The notes beneath the pieces were generated by a model that saw only the letters and a list, made by a program, of their open reading frames with translations, did not search any database and had not been told where the DNA came from. Shown piece by piece: positions 1 to 8,255 of a DNA stretch of 64,000 bases. Made by a program: the position numbers and the translations under genes. Each line of letters begins with the position of its first letter. The stretch's first letter is position 1. Origin of the DNA: Geoalkalibacter sp. (GTDB taxonomy: Bacteria; Desulfobacterota; Desulfuromonadia; Desulfuromonadales; Geoalkalibacteraceae); contig NZ_JAUWAV010000023.1 in the NCBI RefSeq assembly GCF_030605225.1, positions 1 through 64,000 of the forward strand, given 5' to 3'.

Positions 1-2
1 TG

Positions 3-110
3 CGCCAGACTGTTTTCGAGTACATCGAAGTTGACTACAATCGAAGCCGCCGCCACAGCGCCAACGGGTACATTAGCCCAGAGGCGGTGGAGGCGAAATT
101 AGCCGCTTAG
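3..110 (+). CDS. IS3-family transposase (OrfB), C-terminal end only
   Basis: The first bases read in frame 3 as the last 35 residues of an IS3-family DDE transposase and stop at TAG. The peptide carries the family's typical ending, with FEYIEVDYNRSRRHSANGY and then SPEAVEAKLA. The rest of the gene lies to the left of the window, so completeness cannot be judged. The bases after the stop (about 111-150) are probably the right end of the element, but the partner inverted repeat is outside the window and I cannot place the end exactly. Confidence 0.85.
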   Translation, partial: RQTVFEYIEVDYNRSRRHSANGYISPEAVEAKLAA

Positions 111-189
111 CGCGCTGTCCGTTTTTGCTGGGCAAGATCACATTGCGAGTTTACCGGGAATAAACCGCCTGGAACCCTGATGGTTCAAA

Positions 190-429
190 TCAAGGCGACA
201 GATAAAGCACCCCGGACTCGGCGATGCCGCTGGACATATAGGCGAGCCCCATGACCAGGGGCAGTGCCACGTCGGAGAGAAAGAAGAAGGTGATGCCCTG
301 GGTGCGTCCCCAGACTTTTTTCAGGCGGGTCAGGCGGTAGAACTCGTTGTCGGAGAGTCCGCGACACAGGCCGACGAGGGCGGCGAAAAGGGCGAAGAAG
401 CCGAGGGTGATTTTGGAGGGAGTGGTCAT
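190..429 (-). CDS. Small hydrophobic membrane protein of unknown function
   Basis: A 79-residue protein starting MTTPSKITLGFFALFAALVG. It has a hydrophobic N-terminal segment (about residues 8-24), a polar middle rich in Arg and Lys (LTRLKKVWGRTQG), and a second hydrophobic segment (about 48-68), which suggests two membrane spans with a short basic loop. The ATG at 429 is preceded by a good ribosome binding site (GCAGGAGG on the minus strand, about 436-443), which argues for a real gene. It lies next to a transposase remnant with no operon partner. I do not recognise the family. Confidence 0.6.
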   Translation of the reverse strand: MTTPSKITLGFFALFAALVGLCRGLSDNEFYRLTRLKKVWGRTQGITFFFLSDVALPLVMGLAYMSSGIAESGVLYLSP

Positions 430-849
430 GGGAAACCTCCTGCGGGATTATTCTCCACGCCGCCCAAGCGACGCTTTGCCAAACAATATAACCTCGTTCT
501 AATCAAATGGCAAGCTCTGATCTTCTCAGCATCATTTCAGATTTCTTCCCACCTCGGCGAGGCGCCAATCGACCCTGATCAAGCTGTCGGGACCAAGGCG
601 GATCAAACCAACCCCCACCCTCGCCAAAAAGCCGCGAAATCAGGACTATCACTTGGCGCCCGGCCAAGGATTCCGATCCTGGCGATGGTCTTGCGGGCAC
701 TGCGGATGACCGGCGGAGCAGGGTCATGACCGCGTCGTCGCGTTCGTCGAACAGGTTTTTAGGCGCGTCGTCGTTGGGGGTGAGTCCGCGAACCGGGCGG
801 ATCCTCCGCTGCGGCCCTGAAAAATGAACTCGCGCGGGTCCGAAATTCC
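430..849. other. Gene-poor stretch, possibly degenerate coding remnant
   Basis: No convincing intact gene lies between the small membrane protein and the ADP-ribosylglycohydrolase. A 74-codon minus-strand open frame (503-727) has no ribosome binding site and a low-complexity composition. Reading the minus strand in the same frame from about 800 gives a peptide containing LTPNDDAPKNLFDERDDAVM, which loosely resembles the C-terminal part of UmuC-type polymerases (…LFD.R…). Its continuation is frameshifted. With the IS3 tail at the window edge this looks like a decayed area, but the UmuC resemblance is weak. Confidence 0.3.
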
Positions 850-1635
850 TCAGCGGGGCCTTCTTTTCGGAATCACATGGCGCTCGACGAAATTTCGCAA
901 AATTCGGCTCAGGGGCAGATCGAGAACCTCATAAACCCTCGCTTCGATCCAGTCCGGCACCCCGAAAAATGCCTCGGCGATGCCGCCGGTCATGCAGGCC
1001 AGGGTGTCGCTGTCGCCGCCCAGGGAAACGGCATTGCGAACGGCGTCCTCGAAATCCGTCCCTTCCAGGAACGCGAGAATGGCCTCGGGTACCGACCCCT
1101 GACAGCTGACATCAAACCCATAATGAGGACGGATGTCGTCGATGCGCCGCCGGAGATCGTAGCCAAAGCGCCACTGGAGCTGACTTTGAATCTCTTTTTT
1201 TCCGCGCCCCTGACGCGCCATGAGGATCGCCGCGGCCACGGCCTGGGCACCCTTCACGCCCTCGGGGTGGTCATGAGTGACGCAGGCGCTTGTCGCGGCG
1301 GCGTTGACGACCTGATCCAGGGTGTCGAAAAACCAGGCGACCGGGCTGACCCGCATGGCCGAGCCGTTGCCGAAACTGTTATAGGGCCCCAGGTTGGAAT
1401 CCCGGGCCCAGCGATGAAAGCGCCCGCCATAGCCCGCATGGGGATAGGCGGCATAATAGCGTCGCATGACGACAGTCAAATCCGCGTCCTCCATCAGACT
1501 CTCGGCAAGAGCCAGGCTCAGCACGCTGTCGTCGGTAAACGCGCAATCGGGGTGGAAAAGGACAAAATCCTTGCTTTTCAGGTTGTTGAACTCAAAACGC
1601 GAACCAATGATGTCGCCCGCAATCGCACCCAGCAT
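850..1635 (-). CDS. ADP-ribosylglycohydrolase (DraG-like) family protein
   Basis: This 261-residue protein has the metal-dependent ADP-ribosylglycohydrolase fold, which removes ADP-ribose from proteins or small molecules. Visible motifs are GAIAGDIIGS at the N terminus, FTDDSVL (first metal-ligand motif, about residues 33-39), GNGSAMR (about 90), HDHPEG, and the C-terminal GGDSDTLA that completes the binuclear Mg site. Length is normal for the family. DraG proper reverses nitrogenase ADP-ribosylation, but no draT or nif gene is here and many bacteria carry DraG-like paralogues of other function, so the substrate is unknown. Downstream of yjbQ on the same strand (18 nt apart) and probably co-transcribed. 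Confidence 0.85.
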   Translation of the reverse strand: MLGAIAGDIIGSRFEFNNLKSKDFVLFHPDCAFTDDSVLSLALAESLMEDADLTVVMRRYYAAYPHAGYGGRFHRWARDSNLGPYNSFGNGSAMRVSPVAWFFDTLDQVVNAAATSACVTHDHPEGVKGAQAVAAAILMARQGRGKKEIQSQLQWRFGYDLRRRIDDIRPHYGFDVSCQGSVPEAILAFLEGTDFEDAVRNAVSLGGDSDTLACMTGGIAEAFFGVPDWIEARVYEVLDLPLSRILRNFVERHVIPKRRPR

Positions 1636-1653
1636 AGCTCTCCCCCGCCATTT

Positions 1654-2073
1654 TCATTCCCCGATGATCTTCACCAGCACCCGCTTGCGGCGGCGGCCGT
1701 CGAATTCACCGTAGAAAATCTGCTCCCAGGGACCGAAATCGAGTTTTCCTCCGGTGACGGCCACCACCACCTCACGGCCCAGGATGCTGCGCTTGAGATG
1801 GGCATCGCCGTTGTCCTCGCCCGTCTTGTTGTGGCGGTACAGGCTCAGGGGTTCGTGGGGGGCAAGTTCTTCAAGCCAGCGCTCGAAATCCTGGTGCAGA
1901 CCGCGTTCGTCGTCATTGATGAAAACCGAGGCGGTGATGTGCATGGCATTGACCAGGCAAAGCCCTTCGCGGATGCCGCTTTCCTTCAAACATTGATCGA
2001 CCTCGCCGGTAATGTTAACAAACCCCAGACGGGTTGGAACCTCGAACCAGAGTTCTTTGCGATAGGATTTCAT
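1654..2073 (-). CDS. yjbQ: YjbQ family (UPF0047) protein
   Basis: A 139-residue protein of the YjbQ/UPF0047 family, small beta-rich trimeric proteins with a conserved His/Glu site. E. coli YjbQ has weak thiamine-phosphate synthase activity, and the true role is unsettled. Diagnostic stretches are [16 protein letters not shown], the [17 protein letters not shown] core and [15 protein letters not shown] near the C terminus. An in-frame ATG lies six codons upstream (2091), but GAGGTG sits just before the ATG at 2073, so that start is preferred. It heads a two-gene minus-strand unit with the DraG-like gene. Confidence 0.88.
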   Translation of the reverse strand: MKSYRKELWFEVPTRLGFVNITGEVDQCLKESGIREGLCLVNAMHITASVFINDDERGLHQDFERWLEELAPHEPLSLYRHNKTGEDNGDAHLKRSILGREVVVAVTGGKLDFGPWEQIFYGEFDGRRRKRVLVKIIGE

Positions 2074-2112
2074 CGACACACCTCGCAACATAATTTTTTA
2101 GGGAAAAACATT

Positions 2113-2140
2113 TTGACTTTTTCATCAAAAAGTTTAAGTT
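2113..2140 (+). promoter_or_regulatory. Weak sigma-70-like promoter candidate for the DUF3187 gene
   Basis: TTGACT (2113-2118) and TAAGTT (2135-2140) are separated by 16 nt in an AT-rich island between divergent genes. The same island can fold a small 7-bp A/T hairpin (2116-2133). The -10 match is poor, so this is a tentative pattern match. Confidence 0.3.
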
Positions 2141-2186
2141 TTTAAGGATTCACCGTCACCGAGACATGCTCCCAAGGAGAGTCAGC

Positions 2187-3197
2187 TTGCATCGCTTCGC
2201 CGGCATTCTGCTGTTTTTCTGCCTGACGCTCGCCCTTCTCCCGGGACGCTCGGTCCTTGCCGACCCGGTTCGGCCTTTTTTTACCCGAAACCTGCAGCCG
2301 GTCATCCAGATTTTCGGCCTGCCTCCGGCCGATGACGGCCTGCTTGCCGCGCCGGGAACCAGCCACGCCCGCCTGACGGCGGAAGCCGCCAATCACTTTG
2401 CCATCAGCCGCAAGGGCGCAGAAAGCGTTGAGTTCGACGGCGAGACCTATCGTTTTACCCTGGCTCTGCGCGCAGCCTTGGGCCGCGACTGGGAGCTGGG
2501 CATCGACCTCCCCCTGGTGACTCAGGATGGCGGCATTCTTGATGGCTTCATCGAAAACTGGCATGACGCGTTCGGCATGAGTCAAGGGGGTCGCAATCGC
2601 CGCGAGCGCGATCGTTTGTTCTATTTTTACCAGAAGGTTGGAGAAACAAAACTCGACGTTGATCACGGAAGCACTGGCCTGGGCGACATCTCGGTGCTGC
2701 TTGCCCGCCGGATTTTCGCGGAACAGTTCGGCAGCGAGCGGCATCTGGCCCTGCGCGGCGGCATCAAGCTGCCCACGGGCAATTCCGACCGCCTGCACGG
2801 CAGCGGCAGCACCGATGTCCACCTGCGACTGGCCGCAACGGATGCCCGGACCTTGCGCGGCATCGACACCACGCTGTTCGCATCGGGGGGTCTGTTGTGG
2901 CTGAGTCCCGGCGACATTTTATCCGACCAGCAGCGCCATTGGGTCTGGTTCGGCAATGCCGGCCTGGGTTGGAAGCCGCTGGGATGGATGGCCCTCAAGG
3001 CGCAGATCGACGGTCACTCGGCTTTTTTCGACGGCAGCGACCTGCGGGAAACCGGCAAACCTTCGGCCCAACTGATGGTCGGCGGCAGTCTCTACTTTCC
3101 GGGGGATTGGACGCTGGACCTGGGGATCGGTGAGGATATCATGGTCGCGACCGCTCCCGACGTGGTTTTTCATCTGGCCCTGGCGCGACGATTCTAG
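2187..3197 (+). CDS. DUF3187 family outer-membrane-type protein
   Basis: A protein of about 336 residues with an N-terminal signal peptide (hydrophobic FAGILLFFCLTLALL, then Ala-Asp-Pro). The mature part has alternating strands with aromatic ends (LEIDLPL-type, LALRGGIKLPTG, WTLDLGIGEDI), typical of DUF3187 porin-like proteins. It probably resides in the outer membrane, with function unknown. An ATG exists at 2166, but a clear AAGGAG at 2174-2179 lies 7 nt before an in-frame TTG at 2187, giving a normal signal peptide, so I choose the TTG. It stands alone between yjbQ and the gsp operon. Confidence 0.75.
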   Translation: MHRFAGILLFFCLTLALLPGRSVLADPVRPFFTRNLQPVIQIFGLPPADDGLLAAPGTSHARLTAEAANHFAISRKGAESVEFDGETYRFTLALRAALGRDWELGIDLPLVTQDGGILDGFIENWHDAFGMSQGGRNRRERDRLFYFYQKVGETKLDVDHGSTGLGDISVLLARRIFAEQFGSERHLALRGGIKLPTGNSDRLHGSGSTDVHLRLAATDARTLRGIDTTLFASGGLLWLSPGDILSDQQRHWVWFGNAGLGWKPLGWMALKAQIDGHSAFFDGSDLRETGKPSAQLMVGGSLYFPGDWTLDLGIGEDIMVATAPDVVFHLALARRF

Positions 3198-3213
3198 CAA
3201 GCCGACCTTGCGT

Positions 3214-3243
3214 TTGCCTGTATCACTGGAGCTGTGCTATAAA
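3214..3243 (+). promoter_or_regulatory. Candidate sigma-70 promoter of the gsp operon
   Basis: TTGCCT (3214-3219), 18-nt spacer, then TATAAA (3238-3243) preceded by TGC, an extended -10. It lies in the only sizeable gap upstream of gspC and would leave a leader of about 120 nt before the gspC ATG. Confidence 0.55.
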
Positions 3244-3370
3244 TGCCCGAAAAACTTATTTCCTACAAACCCAGTCGTGATAGGCGTTCCCGCATCCCGA
3301 CCTTGAACAAATCGACGGATGGCCCCTTGACCTCAGCTTTTCTTGCCCGGTGGGAAACCTTCCCTTCGCC

Positions 3371-4297
3371 ATGACCCCTCAGGCCTTTTTCCATCGCTAT
3401 TTTCCCGGCATCTACCTTGGCCTCATGGGGCTGCTGGGGATCACCGCCGGCTGGGTCGCCTCGATCCTGCTCGGTATCTGGCTGACGCCCCCCGTCGCGA
3501 CCGGCGACGCGCGCCAGGAAACCCGTGTCGATGCGGTGCAAAAGCGCCCCCTGAGCGAGTTCGAGGTCATTCTCTCCCGCAATATTTTCGACTCGACCGG
3601 CAAGCTCATCATCGCCCTGGACGAGGTTCCGGCCGGCGCCGGTCAACCCGTCGAGGCGATCGAGGAGACCCCCGTGCGCGCGGCGCGCGCCAATCTGGTG
3701 CTGATCGGCACGGTGGTGGCCGGCGAGGATTCCCTGGCGCTGATTCAGGAAGGGCGAACCACCGGCATTTATCGTCTCGGGCAAGAGGTGACGGGCGGCG
3801 GCAAGATCGAGGCCATCGAGCGCAACTTCGTCGTTCTGTTGCACCGCGACGGCAGTCGGGAAAATCTCGTCATCCCCACCGAATCGCCCACTCCGGCCCG
3901 TGCCGCGGCGACCGCGGCCCCTGCCGCCGCGGCTGGGGCGGGCGCGGCGCCGGCCTATAACATCCAGCAGGTCGGCGAAAACAAATGGCAGATTCCCCGC
4001 CAGACCGCCGAGGAAGCCCGCGGCAATCTCAATGAGCTGCTGCGCCAGGCGCGCATGGAGCCGCGTATCGTCGCCGGACAGACCGAAGGTTTCATCGTGC
4101 GCATGATCCGCCCCAATTCGTTTCTCGACATGCTCGGCATTCGCCGCGGCGACGTGCTCATGGAAATCAACAACATTCAGCTCAACAGCCCCGAGCGGGC
4201 CCTGCAGATTTTCCAGCAGTTGCGCGAGGCCCGCAACATCGCGGTGAGTCTGGTGCGGGATGGTCAGCCCATGACCTTTGAATACGAGATCAATTGA
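3371..4297 (+). CDS. gspC: Type II secretion protein GspC
   Basis: Inner-membrane protein linking the secretin to the inner-membrane platform of the type II secretion system. The 308 residues contain a short cytoplasmic N terminus, one membrane span (YLGLMGLLGITAGWVASILLG, about residues 12-32), a homology region with the typical SRNIFDSTGK motif, a poly-Ala/Pro linker (about 175-195), and a C-terminal PDZ domain (NSFLDMLGIRRGDVLMEIN). The start is uncertain: a GTG at 3350 is in frame and the frame stays open further upstream, but no site has a strong ribosome binding site. First gene of the gsp operon. Confidence 0.9.
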   Translation: MTPQAFFHRYFPGIYLGLMGLLGITAGWVASILLGIWLTPPVATGDARQETRVDAVQKRPLSEFEVILSRNIFDSTGKLIIALDEVPAGAGQPVEAIEETPVRAARANLVLIGTVVAGEDSLALIQEGRTTGIYRLGQEVTGGGKIEAIERNFVVLLHRDGSRENLVIPTESPTPARAAATAAPAAAAGAGAAPAYNIQQVGENKWQIPRQTAEEARGNLNELLRQARMEPRIVAGQTEGFIVRMIRPNSFLDMLGIRRGDVLMEINNIQLNSPERALQIFQQLREARNIAVSLVRDGQPMTFEYEIN

Positions 4298-4312
4298 TCA
4301 TCAAAAACCCAA

Positions 4313-4400
4313 GGGGACGCGGATTTTCAGGATGAACGCGGATTTCGCGTATGTCCCTCCGAGATTCTGATTTTCGCGCCCTCATCCGCGTTCCGATGTT
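4313..4400 (+). repeat. Dispersed palindromic repeat, copy A (gspC-gspD gap)
   Basis: This 88-nt element starts GGGGACGCGGATTTTCAGGA and closes with an ATCCGCGTTC arm. GAACGCGGAT (4334-4343) and ATCCGCGTTC (4384-4393) form a 10-bp inverted repeat. A closely similar element lies at 50260-50362: about 30 nt at the left ends match with only three differences, and both keep TGTCCCTC in the middle and a TCATCCGCGT-type right arm. Here it separates gspC from the gspD ribosome binding site inside an otherwise overlapping operon. Confidence 0.8.
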
Positions 4401-4436
4401 TTGGCGCTCAACATCTCCTTTGCAGGAGGCTTTGCC

Positions 4437-6548
4437 TTGAAGATCCGACTTTTTACGCTCCTCTGCGTTCTGACCTGGTGTCTCGCGGCCGTTCCCGCTC
4501 CGGTTTTTTCCCAGGCCGCATCCGCCGGCAACGAGGGAATCGCCATCGATTTCAAGGACATCGACCTGCCGGATCTGATCCAGACCATGAGCGAGTTGAC
4601 CGGGCGCAATTACATCTACGACGAGACGGTGCGCGGCAAGGTTACGATCATCTCGCCGCGCCGCATGAGCCTTGATGAAGCCTATCGGGTATTCCTCACG
4701 GTCCTCAATGTCAAGGGCTATACCGTGGTTCCGAGCGGCTCGGTCTACAGGGTCGTGGCCATCCAGAACGCCAAGGAAAGCACACTGCCGACCATCCTCC
4801 CCGACCGCTGGCGCGATCCGAGCGATCAGTTCGTCACCCAGCTGGTGCCTCTGCAAAACATCGATGCCACGGAAGTGGCCACCAGCGTGCTGGCGCCCCT
4901 GATGCCCAAGACGAGCAACGTCATTCCTTATGCGCCCAGCAACACCCTGATCATCAGCGACACGGCGGCCAACATCGACCGGCTGCTTAAAATCATCAAC
5001 CAGCTCGATGTGCCCGGCACCGCCGACACCCTTGAAGTCATCTCCCTGGAGTACGCCAACGCCGAAGAGGTGGCCGCCCTGGTGACGCAGTTCATCGCCC
5101 AGCGGGTCACCACCCAGCCTCGTCGGCGCACGGCGGCGGCCGCTGCTGCGGCTGCGGCGGCGGGCGCCAGCGATGGCAGCAAGGTCATCCCCTTTAAACC
5201 GACCAACGTGCTGGTGGTCATGGCCGGCAAGGAGGATCTGGAAACCATCCGCCACCTGGTCCGACGCCTGGACCAGAAACCCAGCCAGGTGCGCTCGGGA
5301 ATTCAGGTGTATTATCTGGAAAACGCCGACGCCGAAACCCTGGCCAAGACTCTCAACGAAATTCTCACCGGGATCAAGTCCCAGGCCAGAACCGCGCCAA
5401 CCGCCCGCGTCGCCCAGCCCGGTCAGCCGATCGGAGAGCCGACTCTGCAGGCGGTGAGCATCACCGCCGACAAACCGACCAATTCGCTGATCATCAACAG
5501 CACCCCGGAAGAATTCGACACCATCCGCGACATCATCGCCCAGCTCGATATCAAGCGGAAACAGGTGTATGTCGAGGCGCTGATCCTTGAACTGTCCATG
5601 GATGCCACCCAGCGCCTCGGAGCGTCTCTGCAAGGCGCGGTGTCCACGGGCTCGGACAGTGTCATTTTCGGCACCAGCCATCTCAACACCGGCCCGGCCG
5701 GACTCGGCGATCTCTCGGCCGTCGGCAACACCGGCGTGCCCAATCTGCTGACCCGCACCATCGACGGCATCCTGCTCGGCGGAATTTTCAGCCCCATCAC
5801 CGTCAAGGGCCCCGACGGCAACGACATCAGCGTGCCGGCGCTCTCCGCGCTCATCGACCTCTCCAAGACCGACACGGACATCAACATTCTCTCCGCGCCG
5901 CGCCTGCTCACTTCCGACAACGAGGAGGCGGAAATCATCGTCGGGCGCAACGTGCCCATCATCACCTCGCGGCTGACCGATACCGGCGCCAGCACCGGGC
6001 TGGCCCAAAGCGTTTCGGTGGAGCGTCGCGACGTCGCCCTGACCCTGCGCTTCACGCCCCAGATCACCGAAGGCAACCTGGTGCGACTCAATGTCTTTCA
6101 GGAATCCACGGACATCGCCCAGCAGAGCGTCGGCGACGTCAACCAGGTGGGACCGACCTTCACCAAGCGTCAGCTGCGCAACACTGTACTTGCCGAAAAC
6201 GGCCGCACCATCGTGCTCGGTGGGCTGATTGATTCCAACGTGCAGGAACGCATCTCCAAAGTGCCGCTGCTCGGCGACATTCCGGTGCTCGGCTGGCTCT
6301 TCAAGCGCAAAAGCACCACGGAAACCAAAACCAATCTGCTCGTGTTCATCACGCCGCACATCGTGCAAAGCGCCAATGATCTTGCGGCTCTGACCTCCAA
6401 AGCGAAAACAGATATGGACCGCTTTCAGGCCGATGATCGCAGCCTGCGGGAAAACCAGGCACGGATGGCTCAGGAGAATCTGAACATCCAGCCGCCTGCG
6501 CCGCCCGAGGCCCTTCCTCTCGTGCACCCCGAGCCCCTTGGAAACTAG
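4437..6548 (+). CDS. gspD: Type II secretion outer-membrane secretin GspD
   Basis: Forms the outer-membrane channel of the type II secretion system. About 703 residues: signal peptide (LFTLLCVLTWCLAAV…FSQ), N0/N1-N3 ring domains (FKDIDLPDLIQTMSELTGRN, later NTLIISDTAANIDRLLKIIN), a ten-Ala tract in the N2-N3 region, and the secretin domain with VEALILELS, ILSAPRLLTSDNEEAEIIVG and VPLLGDIPVLGWLFK. Start: AGGAGG at 4424-4429 lies 7 nt before an in-frame TTG at 4437, which opens directly onto the signal peptide; earlier in-frame codons lie inside the repeat element. No separate pilotin gene is visible nearby. Confidence 0.96.
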   Translation: MKIRLFTLLCVLTWCLAAVPAPVFSQAASAGNEGIAIDFKDIDLPDLIQTMSELTGRNYIYDETVRGKVTIISPRRMSLDEAYRVFLTVLNVKGYTVVPSGSVYRVVAIQNAKESTLPTILPDRWRDPSDQFVTQLVPLQNIDATEVATSVLAPLMPKTSNVIPYAPSNTLIISDTAANIDRLLKIINQLDVPGTADTLEVISLEYANAEEVAALVTQFIAQRVTTQPRRRTAAAAAAAAAAGASDGSKVIPFKPTNVLVVMAGKEDLETIRHLVRRLDQKPSQVRSGIQVYYLENADAETLAKTLNEILTGIKSQARTAPTARVAQPGQPIGEPTLQAVSITADKPTNSLIINSTPEEFDTIRDIIAQLDIKRKQVYVEALILELSMDATQRLGASLQGAVSTGSDSVIFGTSHLNTGPAGLGDLSAVGNTGVPNLLTRTIDGILLGGIFSPITVKGPDGNDISVPALSALIDLSKTDTDINILSAPRLLTSDNEEAEIIVGRNVPIITSRLTDTGASTGLAQSVSVERRDVALTLRFTPQITEGNLVRLNVFQESTDIAQQSVGDVNQVGPTFTKRQLRNTVLAENGRTIVLGGLIDSNVQERISKVPLLGDIPVLGWLFKRKSTTETKTNLLVFITPHIVQSANDLAALTSKAKTDMDRFQADDRSLRENQARMAQENLNIQPPAPPEALPLVHPEPLGN

Positions 6549-6553
6549 CGATC

Positions 6554-8254
6554 ATGACCCGCTGGAAACGCATTGGCGAGATTTTGCGGGAGGACGCCGG
6601 GTTGACTGAAGCCGTTCTTCAGGACGCCCTGGCGGCTCAGGTATCCGGCGGTCCGCGCCTGGGCGAAATTCTCCTCGACAAAAAAGCGATCACGCCCGAG
6701 CAACTGGGACGCGCCCTGGCCCGCCAGCAAAATCTGCCCTTTTTCGACCGCATCTCCATGCAGGGTCTCGATGATGACCTGCTGAACCTGATCCCCATCG
6801 GTTTTGCCAAGGAGTACCGCATTTTCCCCGTGCAGCGGGACGAAAACGGCATCGTCCTGGCCATGGCCGACCCCCTCGACAGCCGCCCCCTCAACGATCT
6901 GGTTTCCCTGACCGGCGCCTATGTCGAGGCGGCCGTCGCCACGCCGCAGGAGATTCTGCGCGCCATCAACCAGGCCTACGAATCCCGCGCCGGCGAGACC
7001 CGGGAAATCATCGGAGACATGGGAAGCGACGCCGACGCCGGACTCGCGCAAAACCTCGAACCGGCCGATCTGCTCGACACCTCCGATGAAGCGCCGATCA
7101 TTCGTTTTGTCAACAGCCTGGTCACCCAGGCGTACCGTGAGCGCGCCAGCGATATCCACATCGAGCCTTTTGAAACCGAACTGGTCGTGCGTTATCGCAT
7201 TGACGGCATTCTTTACGAGGTCGTCAAGCCGCCCATCAAGGCGCATGCCGGCATCGCCTCGCGCATCAAGATCATGTCCAACCTCAATATCGCCGAAAAG
7301 CGCCTGCCCCAGGACGGCCGCTTTCGCGTGCGCATCGCGGGCAAGGACGTGGACGTGCGCGTGTCCTGTCTGCCGACGGCCTTCGGCGAGCGCATCGTGC
7401 TGCGCCTGCTTGACAAAAGCTCCCAGGTGCTGACTCTCGAAGATGTGGGGCTGGAAAGCACGCTGCTCATGCAGATCCACCAGATGATCCACAAGACCCA
7501 CGGCATCTTTCTGGTCACGGGTCCGACCGGCTCGGGCAAGACCACCACGCTCTACGCCGCGCTGACGCGGCTCAACAGCCGCGAAAAAAACATCATCACC
7601 GTCGAGGATCCCATCGAATACCAGTTGGCCGGGGTCGGACAGATCCAGGTCAACCCCAAGATCAACCTGACCTTCGCCAACGGCCTGCGTTCCATTCTGC
7701 GCCAGGATCCCGACATCATCATGGTCGGGGAGATCCGTGACGGCGAGACGGCGGAAATTGCCGTGCAGTCGGCCCTGACCGGTCACATGGTCTTTTCCAC
7801 CCTGCACACCAACGATTCCGCCGGCGCCCTGACCCGCCTGGTGGAAATGGGCGTGGAGCCCTTTCTCGTCGCTTCTTCCGTGGTGGGCATTCTCGCTCAG
7901 CGTCTGGTGCGCACCATCTGTCCCCATTGCAAGGAGGCCTATCAGCCGACCGCCGAGGCGCTCCAGGAAATGGGCTTCGGCACCAGTCTTCCGGCAGGGG
8001 CCACCGCTTATCGCGGACGCGGCTGCGAGCAGTGCATGGACATCGGCTATCGCGGCCGCACCGGCATCTACGAACTGCTCACCATGGATGACGAGTTGCG
8101 CGACCTGGTGCTCAAGAAAAGCGACTCGGCGACCATCAAGAATGCCGCGATCCGCAAGGGCATGGTGGCGCTGCGCGAGGCCGGATTGGCCAAGGCCCTC
8201 CAGGGCCGAACCACGCTTGAGGAAGTGATGCGCGTGACGCAGGAGGACGTCTGA
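6554..8254 (+). CDS. gspE: Type II secretion ATPase GspE
   Basis: Cytoplasmic hexameric ATPase that powers pseudopilus assembly. The 566 residues include an N-terminal MshEN/T2SSE_N domain (repeated LGEIL and LPFFDRISM-type segments), then the ATPase core. Walker A is GPTGSGKTTTLYA (about residue 323), the Asp box and Walker B lie around DIIMVGEIRDGETAEIA, and the His box is GHMVFSTLHTNDSAGA. A zinc-type tetracysteine motif (CPHC…CEQC) follows, as in GspE/PilB proteins. It starts 5 nt after gspD and ends one base before gspF. Confidence 0.97.
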   Translation: MTRWKRIGEILREDAGLTEAVLQDALAAQVSGGPRLGEILLDKKAITPEQLGRALARQQNLPFFDRISMQGLDDDLLNLIPIGFAKEYRIFPVQRDENGIVLAMADPLDSRPLNDLVSLTGAYVEAAVATPQEILRAINQAYESRAGETREIIGDMGSDADAGLAQNLEPADLLDTSDEAPIIRFVNSLVTQAYRERASDIHIEPFETELVVRYRIDGILYEVVKPPIKAHAGIASRIKIMSNLNIAEKRLPQDGRFRVRIAGKDVDVRVSCLPTAFGERIVLRLLDKSSQVLTLEDVGLESTLLMQIHQMIHKTHGIFLVTGPTGSGKTTTLYAALTRLNSREKNIITVEDPIEYQLAGVGQIQVNPKINLTFANGLRSILRQDPDIIMVGEIRDGETAEIAVQSALTGHMVFSTLHTNDSAGALTRLVEMGVEPFLVASSVVGILAQRLVRTICPHCKEAYQPTAEALQEMGFGTSLPAGATAYRGRGCEQCMDIGYRGRTGIYELLTMDDELRDLVLKKSDSATIKNAAIRKGMVALREAGLAKALQGRTTLEEVMRVTQEDV

Positions 8255-8255
8255 G

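Noticed and set aside
503-727. 74-codon minus-strand frame as a gene
   Set aside because: No ribosome binding site, Arg/Ser/Gly-rich sequence, no motif; kept only as part of a possibly decayed region.
2116-2133. Hairpin ACTTTTT/AAAAAGT as a terminator
   Set aside because: The stem is only A/T apart from the end pair and is too weak; it lies between divergent genes where no terminator is needed.
4290-6527. 745-codon minus-strand open frame
   Set aside because: It lies wholly antisense to gspD, which has clear secretin motifs. The protein has no recognisable domain and is a by-product of high GC.
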